From DATJPD01 sp035506575 (GTDB lineage: Bacteria > Pseudomonadota > Alphaproteobacteria > CACIAM-22H2), in the NCBI GenBank assembly GCA_035506575.1, contig DATJPD010000184.1, positions 70,636 to 134,635 of the forward strand: 64,000 nucleotides of DNA, written 5' to 3'. Both the position numbers and the translations under genes were made by a program. Below are positions 44,168 through 53,110 of the stretch, piece after piece. The first letter of the stretch is position 1. Every line of letters begins with the position of its first letter. Under the pieces are notes generated by a model that worked only from the letters and a program-made list of their open reading frames with translations, was not told where the DNA came from and searched no databases.

Positions 44168-44188
44168 TTATCCACAGCCTTATCCACG
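44168..44188 (+). promoter_or_regulatory. Two DnaA-box-like 9-mers in tandem
   Basis: TTATCCACA (44168-44176) is a perfect DnaA box, and TTATCCACG (44180-44188) has one mismatch; they are direct repeats 12 bp apart. They lie about 85-105 bp before the receiver gene. There is no A+T-rich unwinding region, so an origin is unlikely; DnaA-dependent regulation is possible. Confidence 0.4.
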
Positions 44189-44271
44189 CTGTCATGGATG
44201 TTAATTTGACCGGGCCGCAGTGCCCTCTTACCGTCGGCCGCGCTGTCGGGGCAGCCCAAAGGAATGTCGGC

Positions 44272-44676
44272 ATGCCCACACCGGATCTCACAGGAACGCG
44301 CGTGCTGCTGATCGAGGACGAGATGCTCGTCGCGATGCTGCTCGAGGAGTCGCTCGCGGAGCTCGGTTGCACCGTGGTGGGCCCCGTCGCGCGCCTCGAG
44401 GCGGCCCGCGAGGCGATCGAACACGAGCGCTTCGACTGCGCGCTCCTCGACATCGATCTGCACGGCCGTCCCGCCTATCCGCTGGCCGACCTGCTCGATG
44501 CGCGCGGCGTGCCCTTTGGCTTCGTCACCGGCTATGACACGGGGCGGCTCGGCCCCGGCGTGGGGCGGCATCCGGTCCTGCCCAAGCCGTTCAACGTCCA
44601 CCAACTGCACAGCCTGCTCGCAGGGCTGGCGCGCGTCCGCGCCCGCCCGCGCGGCGCCCGGAGCCGCAAAACCTAG
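44272..44676 (+). CDS. Single-domain response regulator (REC)
   Basis: 134 residues: a lone CheY-like receiver with Arg-rich tail. The acidic pocket is VLLIEDE, the phosphoacceptor Asp60 lies in LLDIDL, Thr in VTGYD and Lys in LPKPF. The ATG at 44272 follows AAAGGA; a longer in-frame start at 44194 lacks similarity to the paralogues. It is closest to the receiver at 50035-50436. The HWE kinase encoded 1.3 kb downstream is a plausible phosphodonor. Confidence 0.92.
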   Translation: MPTPDLTGTRVLLIEDEMLVAMLLEESLAELGCTVVGPVARLEAAREAIEHERFDCALLDIDLHGRPAYPLADLLDARGVPFGFVTGYDTGRLGPGVGRHPVLPKPFNVHQLHSLLAGLARVRARPRGARSRKT

Positions 44677-44698
44677 CGAGCGCAGGGCTCTGCGCGCG

Positions 44699-45136
44699 TC
44701 AGAACCACGCCCGGATGCGGTTCCACATGTCGCGCAATGTCACCCGGTCGGCGATCGAGCGCGTGCGTTTGGCGACACCCTCCGGGGTCATGCTCATCCC
44801 GCCGTGATAGTGGCAGTCGCACACGAGGTAGTGCGCCTCGTGGTCCGACAATTCGAAGAAGCGCACGGCTTCGCCCAGCGTGTCGCCGGAGAGGCCTTCT
44901 TCGCGCAGCACCGGGTCGCGATACGCGATGGTGAGCGGGGAGTCGTCGCGGCGCGCCAGCATGCGCTCCTGCCGCGGCAGGAACTCGATCCGCATCAGCG
45001 GCTTGACCGGCTGCGCCGGCTGGCTCTCCAGCACCGCTGCCCAGCGCAGCAGACGTTCGCGGCGCGACATGCGCCTCGCGTGAAGCCGCGTCACCGTGGC
45101 GACGCCTTCGATCTCGCGTATCGTCCTGTACTCCAT
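44699..45136 (-). CDS. Conserved hypothetical protein
   Basis: 145 residues. The N-terminal part contains RRERLLRWAAVLE, the middle LLxREEG-like acidic stretch, and the C-terminal half FELSDHEAHYLVCDCHYHGGM with clustered Cys and His that could bind metal or haem. I recognise no named domain, though similar proteins occur in other rhizobia-like genomes. The ATG at 45136 has GGAGGG before it. Confidence 0.7.
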   Translation of the reverse strand: MEYRTIREIEGVATVTRLHARRMSRRERLLRWAAVLESQPAQPVKPLMRIEFLPRQERMLARRDDSPLTIAYRDPVLREEGLSGDTLGEAVRFFELSDHEAHYLVCDCHYHGGMSMTPEGVAKRTRSIADRVTLRDMWNRIRAWF

Positions 45137-45565
45137 GAGGCCCTCCGTGGGTGACATCGGCCCGCGGCCAGTCGGCCCGGCTCGGCGTGGCGCTGCACGA
45201 TTGTTGGTCTTGTGGCGACAGGCGGCGACAGGCGCGGGACGATCGTGTGCTTAACGTGGGCGCTCCGCCACGGTTCCGCCCGATCGAGGTTTTCCTCAGG
45301 TTTTTCGTGCGCTCGCAGCCGGCCGCTCAAAGGCGCGGGTGCGTCTGGCTATCGCCGCGAGCGCTCCGGCGGCGCGGCGGGAAAAAATGCGGCCCAAGAA
45401 GGCGACAAATACCCCACGCGAGTACCACCCGACGATTTGCCACTTGCAATTGCATGCCGCAAAGGGTCGAATCGCCGAATGCTAAGCGAAACATCTGAAA
45501 TCTATTGATGATTTCGCTTTGGCCGCCGATACGACCCCTCTAGCGTCAGAATTTGGAGAAATCCG
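45137..45565. other. 429-bp intergenic region
   Basis: No gene seen. It holds a perfect 10-bp palindrome TGCAATTGCA (45445-45454) and, nearer the XRE gene, nested inverted repeats: GAAATC (45497-45502) with GATTTC (45510-45515), extended by AGCGAAA and TTTCGCT. The latter lies about 50 bp before the XRE start and is a plausible autoregulatory operator. Confidence 0.4.
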
Positions 45566-45895
45566 ATGGGATCCATGACCAGCATGTCGATGCTGAACCT
45601 GCAGAAGCGCCCTGTGGTGTCGCCGGCGCAGTGCCGTGGCGCCCGCGCGCTGCTGCGCTGGACCCAGGATCGGCTGGCGGAACGGGCCGCGGTGGCCCGC
45701 AAGACGGTCGCCGATTTCGAACTCGGGAACCGCTCGCTGCACCGCCGGACCCGGCTCGACATCACGATCGCGCTCGAGGCCGCGGGGATCGAGTTCATCT
45801 GGGCAGCCGAAGGGGAGGGGGTCCGCTTCGCGCGCAAGGCCGAGGCGATCGTCGCGGCCGCACAGCCTCATGGCGGGAGTTACGCCGCACCCTGA
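45566..45895 (+). CDS. Small XRE-type helix-turn-helix regulator
   Basis: 109 residues. Same layout as the regulator at 43353-43694: RPVVSPAQCR, then an XRE HTH ending RKTVADFELGNRSLHRRTRL, then LEAAGIEFIWAAEGEGVRFA. GGAG precedes the ATG; three further in-frame ATGs within eight codons leave the exact start open. It is followed 98 bp later by the CheB-CheR-HWE kinase gene. Confidence 0.88.
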   Translation: MGSMTSMSMLNLQKRPVVSPAQCRGARALLRWTQDRLAERAAVARKTVADFELGNRSLHRRTRLDITIALEAAGIEFIWAAEGEGVRFARKAEAIVAAAQPHGGSYAAP

Positions 45896-45993
45896 CACCT
45901 GGATTTCGCCACTGTCTCATTGCCTCTTGGGCGCGCGCCACGCATGTGACAGGGTGCAAGTCTGCACCATGGGGTGCGAGACGATGAGAGGCG

Positions 45994-48900
45994 ATGGCCG
46001 AACGGCGAGGGAAGCCCGGGAAGCGATCTGATCGGACGTCGGGGGCGGCACGCCGGCCCCGGGCGGCGGTCGTGCCCGCGGATGGCGCCGGTGGCGCCCG
46101 GCACAAGCTTCCCTTTCTGGTCGTCGGCATCGGCGCCTCGGCTGGCGGCCTCGAAGCGTTCGAAAAGTTCTTCACCCGGACGCCGGTGGACAGCGGTCTT
46201 GCCTTCGTGCTGGTGCCCCACCTCGATGCTACGCACAAGAGCTCGATGGTCGAGCTCGTGCAGCGCTTCACCGCGATGAAGGTCGCCGAGATCGTCGACG
46301 ACACGCGGCCTGCGCCCAACCGCGTTCACGTCATTCCGCCCAACGCCACCCTGACGATGCGCCGTGGCCGCTTGCGGTTGACCACGCCGCGCGACGAGCC
46401 CGGCACGGTCGATCCGTTCTTCCGCTCCCTGGCCGAAGACCAGGGGGATAACGCGATCGCGGTGGTGCTCTCGGGCAGCGGCAGCGACGGCGCGATCGGT
46501 ATTCGGGCGATCAAGGAGCACGGCGGGCTGGCCGTCGCCCAGGCGGCGGAGACCTCGCGCTTCGGCAGCATGCCGCACAGCGCCGTCGCCACGGGACTCG
46601 TCGACCTGGTGCTGCCGGTCGAGGAGATGCCCCAGCGCCTCATCGAATACGCCCGGCACCTCGACGGGCATCGCCAAAAGCCTGAGGAGGGGTTCGGCGG
46701 CGACCACAGGCGCAGCCACCTGGCCCGGATCTACACGCTGCTCCGCCATCGCACCGGCCACGACTTCAGCCGCTACAAGGACAGCACCTTCATCCGCCGC
46801 GTCCAGCGCCGCATGCAGGTCGTGCGGCTCGCCTCGCCCGGCGCCTATATCGAGTTGCTGCGCAACGAGCCGCGCGAAGTCGACCTTCTGTTCCGCGACC
46901 TTCTGATCGGCGTGACCCAGTTCTTCCGCGATCCGCAGGCCTTCAAGGCGCTCGTCTCGGAGGTGATCCCGAAGCTCGTCGAGGGCAAGTCGGCCGACGA
47001 CCAGATCCGCGTCTGGGTCCCCGGCTGCTCCACCGGCGAGGAAGCCTATTCACTGGCGATCGTGATCCGCGAGGCCCTGGCCAAGCGCGAGGTCGTGCCC
47101 AAGGTCAGCATTTTCGCGACCGACATCGACGGCGAGGCGCTCGACGTGGCGCGTGCCGCGCGCTACCCGGCCGCCATCGCCGCCGACCTGACCCCGGAGC
47201 GGCTGGAGAGGTTCTTCCTGCGCGAGGGCGACCATTATCGCGTCGTCAAGGACATCCGCGAGATGTGCCTCTTCTCCCAGCACAACATCATCAGCGACGC
47301 GCCGTTCTCGCGGCTCGATCTCATTTCCTGCCGAAATCTTCTCATCTACCTCGATGCCAGCCTGCAGAACCGCATCATTCCGCTGTTCCATTTCGCGCTG
47401 CGCAACGGCGGCTATCTGTTCCTGGGGCCCTCGGAGAACGTCACGCAGCACGCCAAGCTCTTCACCCGCCTCGACGGCAGGCACCGACTGTTCAAGGCCA
47501 ACCCGGTCCAAGCCCAGGTGTCCGAGCTCCCACTCGGGGCCGGCAGCCCCCGCGGATATGGCCCGCTTCACAAAAGCGTGCCCAACGTCTCCGGCGAGGA
47601 AACGGTCAGCCGGCGCGCGGCGCGGCTCATGGAGAGCTATGCGCCCGCCTATGTCGTGCTCGACGAGCAATACGACATCGTTCATTTCGCGGGTCGCACC
47701 GGCCGGTATCTGCAACCGTCGCCCGGTGCGGCCAGCCTGCACCTGTTCAACATCCTCGACGCCGAGCTGCGGCCGGAGGTGCGGGCGCTGCTGCATCGCG
47801 CCACGACCACCGCCCAGAAGGCGGTGCGCGAAAATGCCGTCCTGAGCATCGACGGCGGCCGCCAGTCGGTCAACCTCATCGCCGAACCGCTCCCCGCTGC
47901 CGGCGGCGCGGGACGCCACGTGGTCCTGGCATTCCAGGAGGCGGGCCCGGTCGTGCCTCCTCGGCCGCTCGGCGGGGACACGGGCGATGGAGCGAAGAAG
48001 GACGAGACGATCAGCCTTCTCGAAGGAGAGTTGGGCCACGCGCGCGAGCGGCTGCAGGCGACCATCGAGGAGCTCGAGGCGTCGAACGAGGAGATGAAAT
48101 CCTCGAACGAGGAGTTCCAGTCGGTCAACGAGGAGCTGCAGGCGTCCAACGAGGAGCTCGAGACCTCGAAAGAGGAGCTCCAGTCGGTCAACGAGGAGCT
48201 GGAGACGGTCAACGCCGAGCTGAACTCGAAGGTCGAGAGTCTCGAGCGCGCGACCGACGACCGCAAGAATCTGCTCGAGAGCACGCAGATCGCGACCATC
48301 TTCCTCGACCGCGAGCTGTGCGTGAAGAGCTTCACCCCGGCCGTCGCCGACATCTTCCACCTGATCGACAGCGATTACGGGCGCCCGATCACGGACATCA
48401 CCTTGAAGCTCGTATATGACCACCTGGAGCGCGACATCCGCAAGGTCCTGCGCACGCTCGAGCGCGTCGAGGAGGAGGTCGCGACCGCCGGGGGATCCAC
48501 GACCTACCTGATGCGGATCCTGCCGTATCGCGCCACGGGCAACGTCATCGGCGGCGTGGTCATCACCTTCATCGACATCACCGAGCGCAAGCGGTCGGAA
48601 GTAGCGCTGGCGCGGCTGGCCTCGATCGTCGAATCGTCGGTCGACGCCATCATCGCCATGAGTCCCGACGGACTCATCACCACCTGGAACGAAGGCGCTG
48701 CCCGCATGTACGGCTATACGCAGGAGGAAGCGATCGGCGGCCCGCTGTCCTTCGTCATGCCGGCGGACAAGCGCGACAAGCTGCAGGCGGTCCTCGACCG
48801 CGGCCGCCGGCTCCGCATCGCGACGCCGATCGAGCTCGAGCGCGTCACCAAGGACGGCCGCAAGCTGATCGTGGCGTCGACCGTCTCGCCGATCCGCGAT

Positions 48901-49596
48901 CGCGGCGGCAAGCTCATCGCGGTCTCGGCGATCGAGCGGGACGTCACCCCGCAAAAACAGGCCGAAGAGCGCCAGCGCATGCTGCTGGCGGAGCTCAACC
49001 ACCGCGTCAAGAACACGCTCGCCACCGTGCTGTCGCTGCTGCGCCAGTCGCTGCGCCACGCCGTCTCGATCAAGGAGTTCAGCCAGGCCTTCGACGGCCG
49101 CATCCGCGCCCTCGCCAAATCGCACGATCTGCTGGCCGCCAGCAGCTGGGCAGGGGCCGACCTCGAGGTCCTGGTCGTCACGGCGCTGGCGCCCTATCGC
49201 GAGCGCGGCGACCGCGTCATCGTCAGCGGCGACGCGGTGACCCTGAACGCGCCGGCAGCGCTCCTGCTCGGCATGATCCTGCACGAGCTCGCGACCAACG
49301 CCGCGAAGTACGGGGCTCTCTCGAACGAGCGCGGCCAGATCGAGGTGTCGTGGACGAAGAGCGCGCGCACGAAGCGGCTGGTCCTGACCTGGGCCGAGAG
49401 GAACGGCCCGCGCCCGGCCGAGCCCGGCAAGGACAAAGGCTTCGGGCTGACCCTGATCGAGCGCGGGCTTGCCCACGAGCTCAAGGGTGAAGCCAGTTTC
49501 GAGTTCCGGGAGGGAGGGATCCGCTGCTCGCTCGACATGCCGCTCGCCGAGATCGAGGCCGCGGGCAACACCATCGTTCGCCGTCGGCGCCCGTGA
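45994..49596 (+). CDS. CheB-CheR-PAS-PAS hybrid with HWE/HisKA_2 histidine kinase
   Basis: 1200 residues. CheB methylesterase domain (about 40-225; Ser49 in GIGASAGG, His in PHLDATHK, Asp in SGSGSDG); CheR methyltransferase domain (about 240-500; RYKDSTFIRRVQRRM, GCSTGEEAYSL near 345); a linker; a coiled coil with repeated NEEL heptads (about 680-750); two PAS domains; and a kinase with phosphoacceptor His1003 in LNHRVKN and N-box HELATNAAKYG. No receiver or membrane helix is present. It is a cytosolic sensor kinase whose targets may be the adjacent single-domain receivers. Confidence 0.95.
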   Translation: MAERRGKPGKRSDRTSGAARRPRAAVVPADGAGGARHKLPFLVVGIGASAGGLEAFEKFFTRTPVDSGLAFVLVPHLDATHKSSMVELVQRFTAMKVAEIVDDTRPAPNRVHVIPPNATLTMRRGRLRLTTPRDEPGTVDPFFRSLAEDQGDNAIAVVLSGSGSDGAIGIRAIKEHGGLAVAQAAETSRFGSMPHSAVATGLVDLVLPVEEMPQRLIEYARHLDGHRQKPEEGFGGDHRRSHLARIYTLLRHRTGHDFSRYKDSTFIRRVQRRMQVVRLASPGAYIELLRNEPREVDLLFRDLLIGVTQFFRDPQAFKALVSEVIPKLVEGKSADDQIRVWVPGCSTGEEAYSLAIVIREALAKREVVPKVSIFATDIDGEALDVARAARYPAAIAADLTPERLERFFLREGDHYRVVKDIREMCLFSQHNIISDAPFSRLDLISCRNLLIYLDASLQNRIIPLFHFALRNGGYLFLGPSENVTQHAKLFTRLDGRHRLFKANPVQAQVSELPLGAGSPRGYGPLHKSVPNVSGEETVSRRAARLMESYAPAYVVLDEQYDIVHFAGRTGRYLQPSPGAASLHLFNILDAELRPEVRALLHRATTTAQKAVRENAVLSIDGGRQSVNLIAEPLPAAGGAGRHVVLAFQEAGPVVPPRPLGGDTGDGAKKDETISLLEGELGHARERLQATIEELEASNEEMKSSNEEFQSVNEELQASNEELETSKEELQSVNEELETVNAELNSKVESLERATDDRKNLLESTQIATIFLDRELCVKSFTPAVADIFHLIDSDYGRPITDITLKLVYDHLERDIRKVLRTLERVEEEVATAGGSTTYLMRILPYRATGNVIGGVVITFIDITERKRSEVALARLASIVESSVDAIIAMSPDGLITTWNEGAARMYGYTQEEAIGGPLSFVMPADKRDKLQAVLDRGRRLRIATPIELERVTKDGRKLIVASTVSPIRDRGGKLIAVSAIERDVTPQKQAEERQRMLLAELNHRVKNTLATVLSLLRQSLRHAVSIKEFSQAFDGRIRALAKSHDLLAASSWAGADLEVLVVTALAPYRERGDRVIVSGDAVTLNAPAALLLGMILHELATNAAKYGALSNERGQIEVSWTKSARTKRLVLTWAERNGPRPAEPGKDKGFGLTLIERGLAHELKGEASFEFREGGIRCSLDMPLAEIEAAGNTIVRRRRP

Positions 49597-49719
49597 AACG
49601 CCGACGTCGGTCTCATCCTGCCCGCACTGCAACCGTCACGTATTTAGGATTGATAAATTCGCTTCGATCCGTATCATCGGCGCGGGCGGTAGGGCAACGT
49701 TGGCCATGTAGAGGCCGCA

Positions 49720-49896
49720 ATGGGTCAGAGCTCTCCGCCCGAAACCAATGCCGAGCGGTATCTGAAGCGCGCGCGTGCGCTGCGCGAGATGGCGAAGAAC
49801 GCCAGCTCCGAGGAAGTGCAGCGCGAACTCGTCGTGGTCGCCCAGCAATACGAAAAGCTCGCCGAGGACGTCCGTCGCCTGGATCGCCGGCGCTGA
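49720..49896 (+). CDS. Small helical protein
   Basis: 58 residues, beginning MGQSSPPETNAERYLKRARA and continuing as a charged helix. Paralogue of the 55-residue protein at 43945-44112. It lies between the HWE kinase and the third receiver gene on the same strand. Composition and conservation with its paralogue support coding. Confidence 0.6.
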   Translation: MGQSSPPETNAERYLKRARALREMAKNASSEEVQRELVVVAQQYEKLAEDVRRLDRRR

Positions 49897-50034
49897 GCGG
49901 CCGCGACCTTCGCACGCACCGCCGGACCGGGAACCAATCCCCGGACCCTGAGTTCCGGTTCTGTGGCGACCCCCCTGCATGTGGTAGCTTCTGATGCGCC
50001 GGCGGGATGACGCCGGCCGCCGGGGAGGCTCGCG

Positions 50035-50436
50035 ATGACAGTCGCGCCATCGTCACTGGCCGGGAAGCGCATCCTGCTCGTGGAAGACGAGGTGCTCGTC
50101 GCCATGATGATCGAGGAGATTCTCCTGGAGTTCGGGTGCGAGGTCGTCGGGCCGGTCTCGCGCATCGACGCGGCGAGGGCGGCCATCGAGGATGACGGCT
50201 TCGACTGTGCGCTGCTCGACATCAACCTGCGTGGGCAGCCCGTGTACCCGGTGGCCGAGCTCCTGGCCGAGCACGAGGTGCCGTTCGGCTTCATCACCGG
50301 CTACGGCGCCGCCGGCGTCCCGGCAAAATTCGGCACGCATCCGGTCCTGCAAAAGCCGTTCGACAGCCAGGACGTCGCTGCCATGCTCGTGCGTCTGACA
50401 CGCAAGCGGCGCAAAGCCGCTCCCTCCCCGCAGTAG
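50035..50436 (+). CDS. Single-domain response regulator (REC)
   Basis: 133 residues: a lone receiver with acidic pocket ILLVEDE, phosphoacceptor Asp62 in LLDINL, Thr in ITGYG and Lys in LQKPF. Strongly similar to the receiver at 44272-44676. It follows the HWE kinase by 438 bp with the small helical gene in between. Such receivers without output often act as phosphate sinks or bind partner proteins. Confidence 0.93.
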   Translation: MTVAPSSLAGKRILLVEDEVLVAMMIEEILLEFGCEVVGPVSRIDAARAAIEDDGFDCALLDINLRGQPVYPVAELLAEHEVPFGFITGYGAAGVPAKFGTHPVLQKPFDSQDVAAMLVRLTRKRRKAAPSPQ

Positions 50437-50462
50437 ACGCTGAGGCCGGCGGCGAGCCGCGC

Positions 50463-51659
50463 TCAAGGCTGGCGGGCGAGCCGGCCTGCGAACCACAGGG
50501 CGAAGAGCGGCAGCACCACGGCCCCGGCGATGAACACCACCGGTGCCCCGTGGGCATCGACGATCGGCGCGCTGAGGGCGGCACCGAGGCTCTGGCCGAG
50601 ATAGAGGGCCGCTGAAAAGATGGCGACCGCCGTGCCGCGGGCGCCCGGCGTCATCTGCGTCGCGTTCGTCTGCAGCGTATTGTGCAGCAGGTAATAGCCG
50701 AGGCCCACCATGGCCGTCGCCAGCGGTGCGGCGGTCCAGGTCGGCGTCGTGGCCAGGATCACGAAGGCGGCGGACAGCATGATGCCGCCGCCGATCACCA
50801 GGCCGCGCGGCTTGAGCCAGGCCATGAGCTGCTTGACGCCCAGTGCGTAGAGCAGCCCGCCGACCCCGAACGCCGCCACCACCAGGCCGACCGCGGCGAA
50901 GCTCAAGCCGAAACGGGCGTGGAGATGCGCCCCCACGAAGGTGAACGGACCGAAGGTGAACATCGCCTCGACCAGCACCGCGCCGATCACGATCCGCGCC
51001 CAGGGATTGCCGAGCACCAGCTTGTAGTCGGCGACGAACCCTGACGTGCGGCCGTCGGCGCGCCGGCGCGGCCGCGTGAGCGGGTTCGTGGCGAGCTCGA
51101 CGAACAGGCCGACTGCCGCGAGCGCGAACAGCCCGGCCAGCAGGAAAAACACCGAGCGCCAGCCCATGAAATCGCCGAGCACGCCGCCCGCCGCCTGGCC
51201 GAACAGCAGGCCGGAGATCTGTCCGGAGAGATACCGCCCGAGCACCACCTGCCGCCGCTCGTAGGGCGTCACGTCGCCGATGAACGTCATGGACAGCGGG
51301 ATGATCCAGGCCGCCGCGGCCCCCGAGGCCAGGCGGGCAAGCGCCAGCGCGCCCAGCGACTGCGCGAACCCACACGCTGCGACGGCGAGCGATCCCAACG
51401 CGCATGCGACCGCGACGCTGCGATAGGCGCCGAACCGGTCGCCGATCGGCCCGACCACGAGCTGCATCGAGCCGTGCATGATGGCGTAGGTGGTGACCAC
51501 GATCGAGGCGGCTCCCACGGTCGTGCCGAGATCGGCTGCGATCTGCGGCAGCAGCGTGTCGGACACGCGCACCATCGACAGCGAGGCGAAGCTCGCAAGC
51601 GCGAGCAGCACGATCGCGCGGGTGGGCGTGCCGGAAGGTGGGGGCGGGGATTGGGACAA
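50463..51659 (-). CDS. MFS transporter (drug/metabolite efflux type)
   Basis: 398 residues with twelve predicted membrane helices. The loop GPIGDRFGAYRS between helices 2 and 3 is the MFS signature, and ERRQVVLGRYLSGQISG resembles the efflux-type motif region. Substrate unknown. It converges with the receiver gene and is divergent from serS. Confidence 0.9.
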   Translation of the reverse strand: MSQSPPPPSGTPTRAIVLLALASFASLSMVRVSDTLLPQIAADLGTTVGAASIVVTTYAIMHGSMQLVVGPIGDRFGAYRSVAVACALGSLAVAACGFAQSLGALALARLASGAAAAWIIPLSMTFIGDVTPYERRQVVLGRYLSGQISGLLFGQAAGGVLGDFMGWRSVFFLLAGLFALAAVGLFVELATNPLTRPRRRADGRTSGFVADYKLVLGNPWARIVIGAVLVEAMFTFGPFTFVGAHLHARFGLSFAAVGLVVAAFGVGGLLYALGVKQLMAWLKPRGLVIGGGIMLSAAFVILATTPTWTAAPLATAMVGLGYYLLHNTLQTNATQMTPGARGTAVAIFSAALYLGQSLGAALSAPIVDAHGAPVVFIAGAVVLPLFALWFAGRLARQP

Positions 51660-51695
51660 GAATAATGGACGGGGAACGCGAGAGGTCGCGCCACC

Positions 51696-51727
51696 TTGTC
51701 ATTGCGCGCGCAGCGACGCAATCCGGA
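51696..51727. repeat. Partial copy of the palindromic dispersed repeat
   Basis: CATTGCGCGCGCAGCGACGC and flanking bases match the left arm of the repeat in apbE at all but three of 24 positions. Only one arm is recognisable. It lies between the MFS gene and serS. Confidence 0.6.
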
Positions 51728-51838
51728 ACATCTTCGGGCGCGTCGCGGCGGGTAAAGCCGTTTGCCGCCACACAACCTTTTGCCTCCTGCCGACATTTCC
51801 CCTAAAACTCCCGGGCTTCCTCTCCGAGTCGCCCGGGC

Positions 51839-53110
51839 ATGCACGACATCCGCTTCATCCGCGACAATCCGCAGGCGTTCGACGCCGGCTTGAGCCGCCG
51901 CGGCCTGGAGCCGCTGTCGGCCGCGATCCTGGAGCTCGATGCCAGGCGGCGCACCGCGCAGACCCGGGCGCAGGAGATGCTGGCGCGCCGCAACCAGGCG
52001 TCCAAGGAGATCGGCCAGCGCAAGGCGAAGAAGGAGGACGCGGCCGACCTGATGGCCGAGGTGCAGCACCTCAAGGACCAGATCACGGCCACGGAGGCGG
52101 AGGAGAAGGACCTCGCCGCCGCCCTCGACAAGCGCCTCGCGGAGATTCCGAACCTGCCGGCGTCCGACGTGCCCGATGGCGCCGATGCGGCGGCCAATGT
52201 GGAGGTGCGACGCTGGGGCACGCCGCCCAAATTCGAGTTCGCGGCCAAGGACCACTCCGATCTCGGCGAGGCGCTCAAGCTCATGGACTCCGGGCGCGGC
52301 GCCAAGCTCTCCGGAGCGCGCTTCACCGTGCTGAGCGGCCAGCTCGCGCGCCTGCATCGCGCCCTCGGCCAGTTCATGCTCGACCTGCACACGCGCGAAT
52401 TCGGCTACACCGAGATCGATCCGCCGCTCCTGGTCCGCGATCAGGCCATGTACGGCACGGGACAGCTGCCGAAATTCGCCGATGACCTCTTCCACACCAC
52501 GACGGATTATTGGCTCATCCCCACCGCCGAGGTGTCGCTGACCAACCTGGTGGCCGAGGAGATCCTCGAGGAGTCGAGCCTGCCGCGCCGCTACACGGCA
52601 CTGACCGCGTGCTTTCGCGCCGAGGCGGGAGCCGCGGGCAAAGATACGCGTGGCATGCTGCGCCAGCATCAGTTCTACAAGGTCGAGCTGGTATCGGTCG
52701 CACACCCGGACCAGTCGAACGCCGAGCACGAGCGCATGACCGGGTGCGCCGAGGAGGTGCTGAAGCGCCTCGAGCTGCCCTATCGCACGATGGTCCTTTG
52801 CACAGGCGACATGGGGTTCGGCGCACGGAAAACGTACGACATTGAAGTCTGGCTGCCGGGCCAGAATACCTATCGCGAGATCTCGTCGTGCTCGAACTGC
52901 GGCGACTTCCAGGCGCGGCGCATGAACGCGCGCTTCCGCAAGGCGGGCGAGAAGGGAACCCAGTTCGTCCACACCTTGAACGGCTCGGGCCTCGCCGTCG
53001 GCCGCGCCTTGATCGCGGTGATCGAGAACTACCAGCAAGGGAACGGCAGCATTCGGGTTCCCGAGGCGTTGACACCCTACATGGGCGGCATCGACGTGAT
53101 CGGCGCGTGA
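51839..53110 (+). CDS. serS: Seryl-tRNA synthetase
   Basis: 423 residues. An N-terminal long coiled-coil arm (about 30-100) for tRNA-Ser binding precedes the class II catalytic core: motif 2 region TACFRAEAGAAGKDTRGMLRQHQF spread over residues 255-280, and motif 3 GSGLAVGRALIAVIENYQ. It charges tRNA-Ser in the cytosol. The last codons overlap surE by 4 bp (GTGA). In many relatives it follows tatC. Confidence 0.98.
   Translation: MHDIRFIRDNPQAFDAGLSRRGLEPLSAAILELDARRRTAQTRAQEMLARRNQASKEIGQRKAKKEDAADLMAEVQHLKDQITATEAEEKDLAAALDKRLAEIPNLPASDVPDGADAAANVEVRRWGTPPKFEFAAKDHSDLGEALKLMDSGRGAKLSGARFTVLSGQLARLHRALGQFMLDLHTREFGYTEIDPPLLVRDQAMYGTGQLPKFADDLFHTTTDYWLIPTAEVSLTNLVAEEILEESSLPRRYTALTACFRAEAGAAGKDTRGMLRQHQFYKVELVSVAHPDQSNAEHERMTGCAEEVLKRLELPYRTMVLCTGDMGFGARKTYDIEVWLPGQNTYREISSCSNCGDFQARRMNARFRKAGEKGTQFVHTLNGSGLAVGRALIAVIENYQQGNGSIRVPEALTPYMGGIDVIGA

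Noticed and set aside
44157..44190. Chromosomal replication origin
   Set aside because: Only two DnaA-like boxes and no A+T-rich unwinding element or neighbouring origin genes.
48061..48240. DNA repeat within the kinase gene
   Set aside because: The repetition follows the heptad NEEL coiled coil common to CheB-CheR hybrid kinases and is protein-driven.
47050..49632. 860-codon minus-strand frame opposite the HWE kinase
   Set aside because: Antisense to a clear multidomain kinase; repeated Leu/Val-rich runs mirror the NEEL coiled coil.
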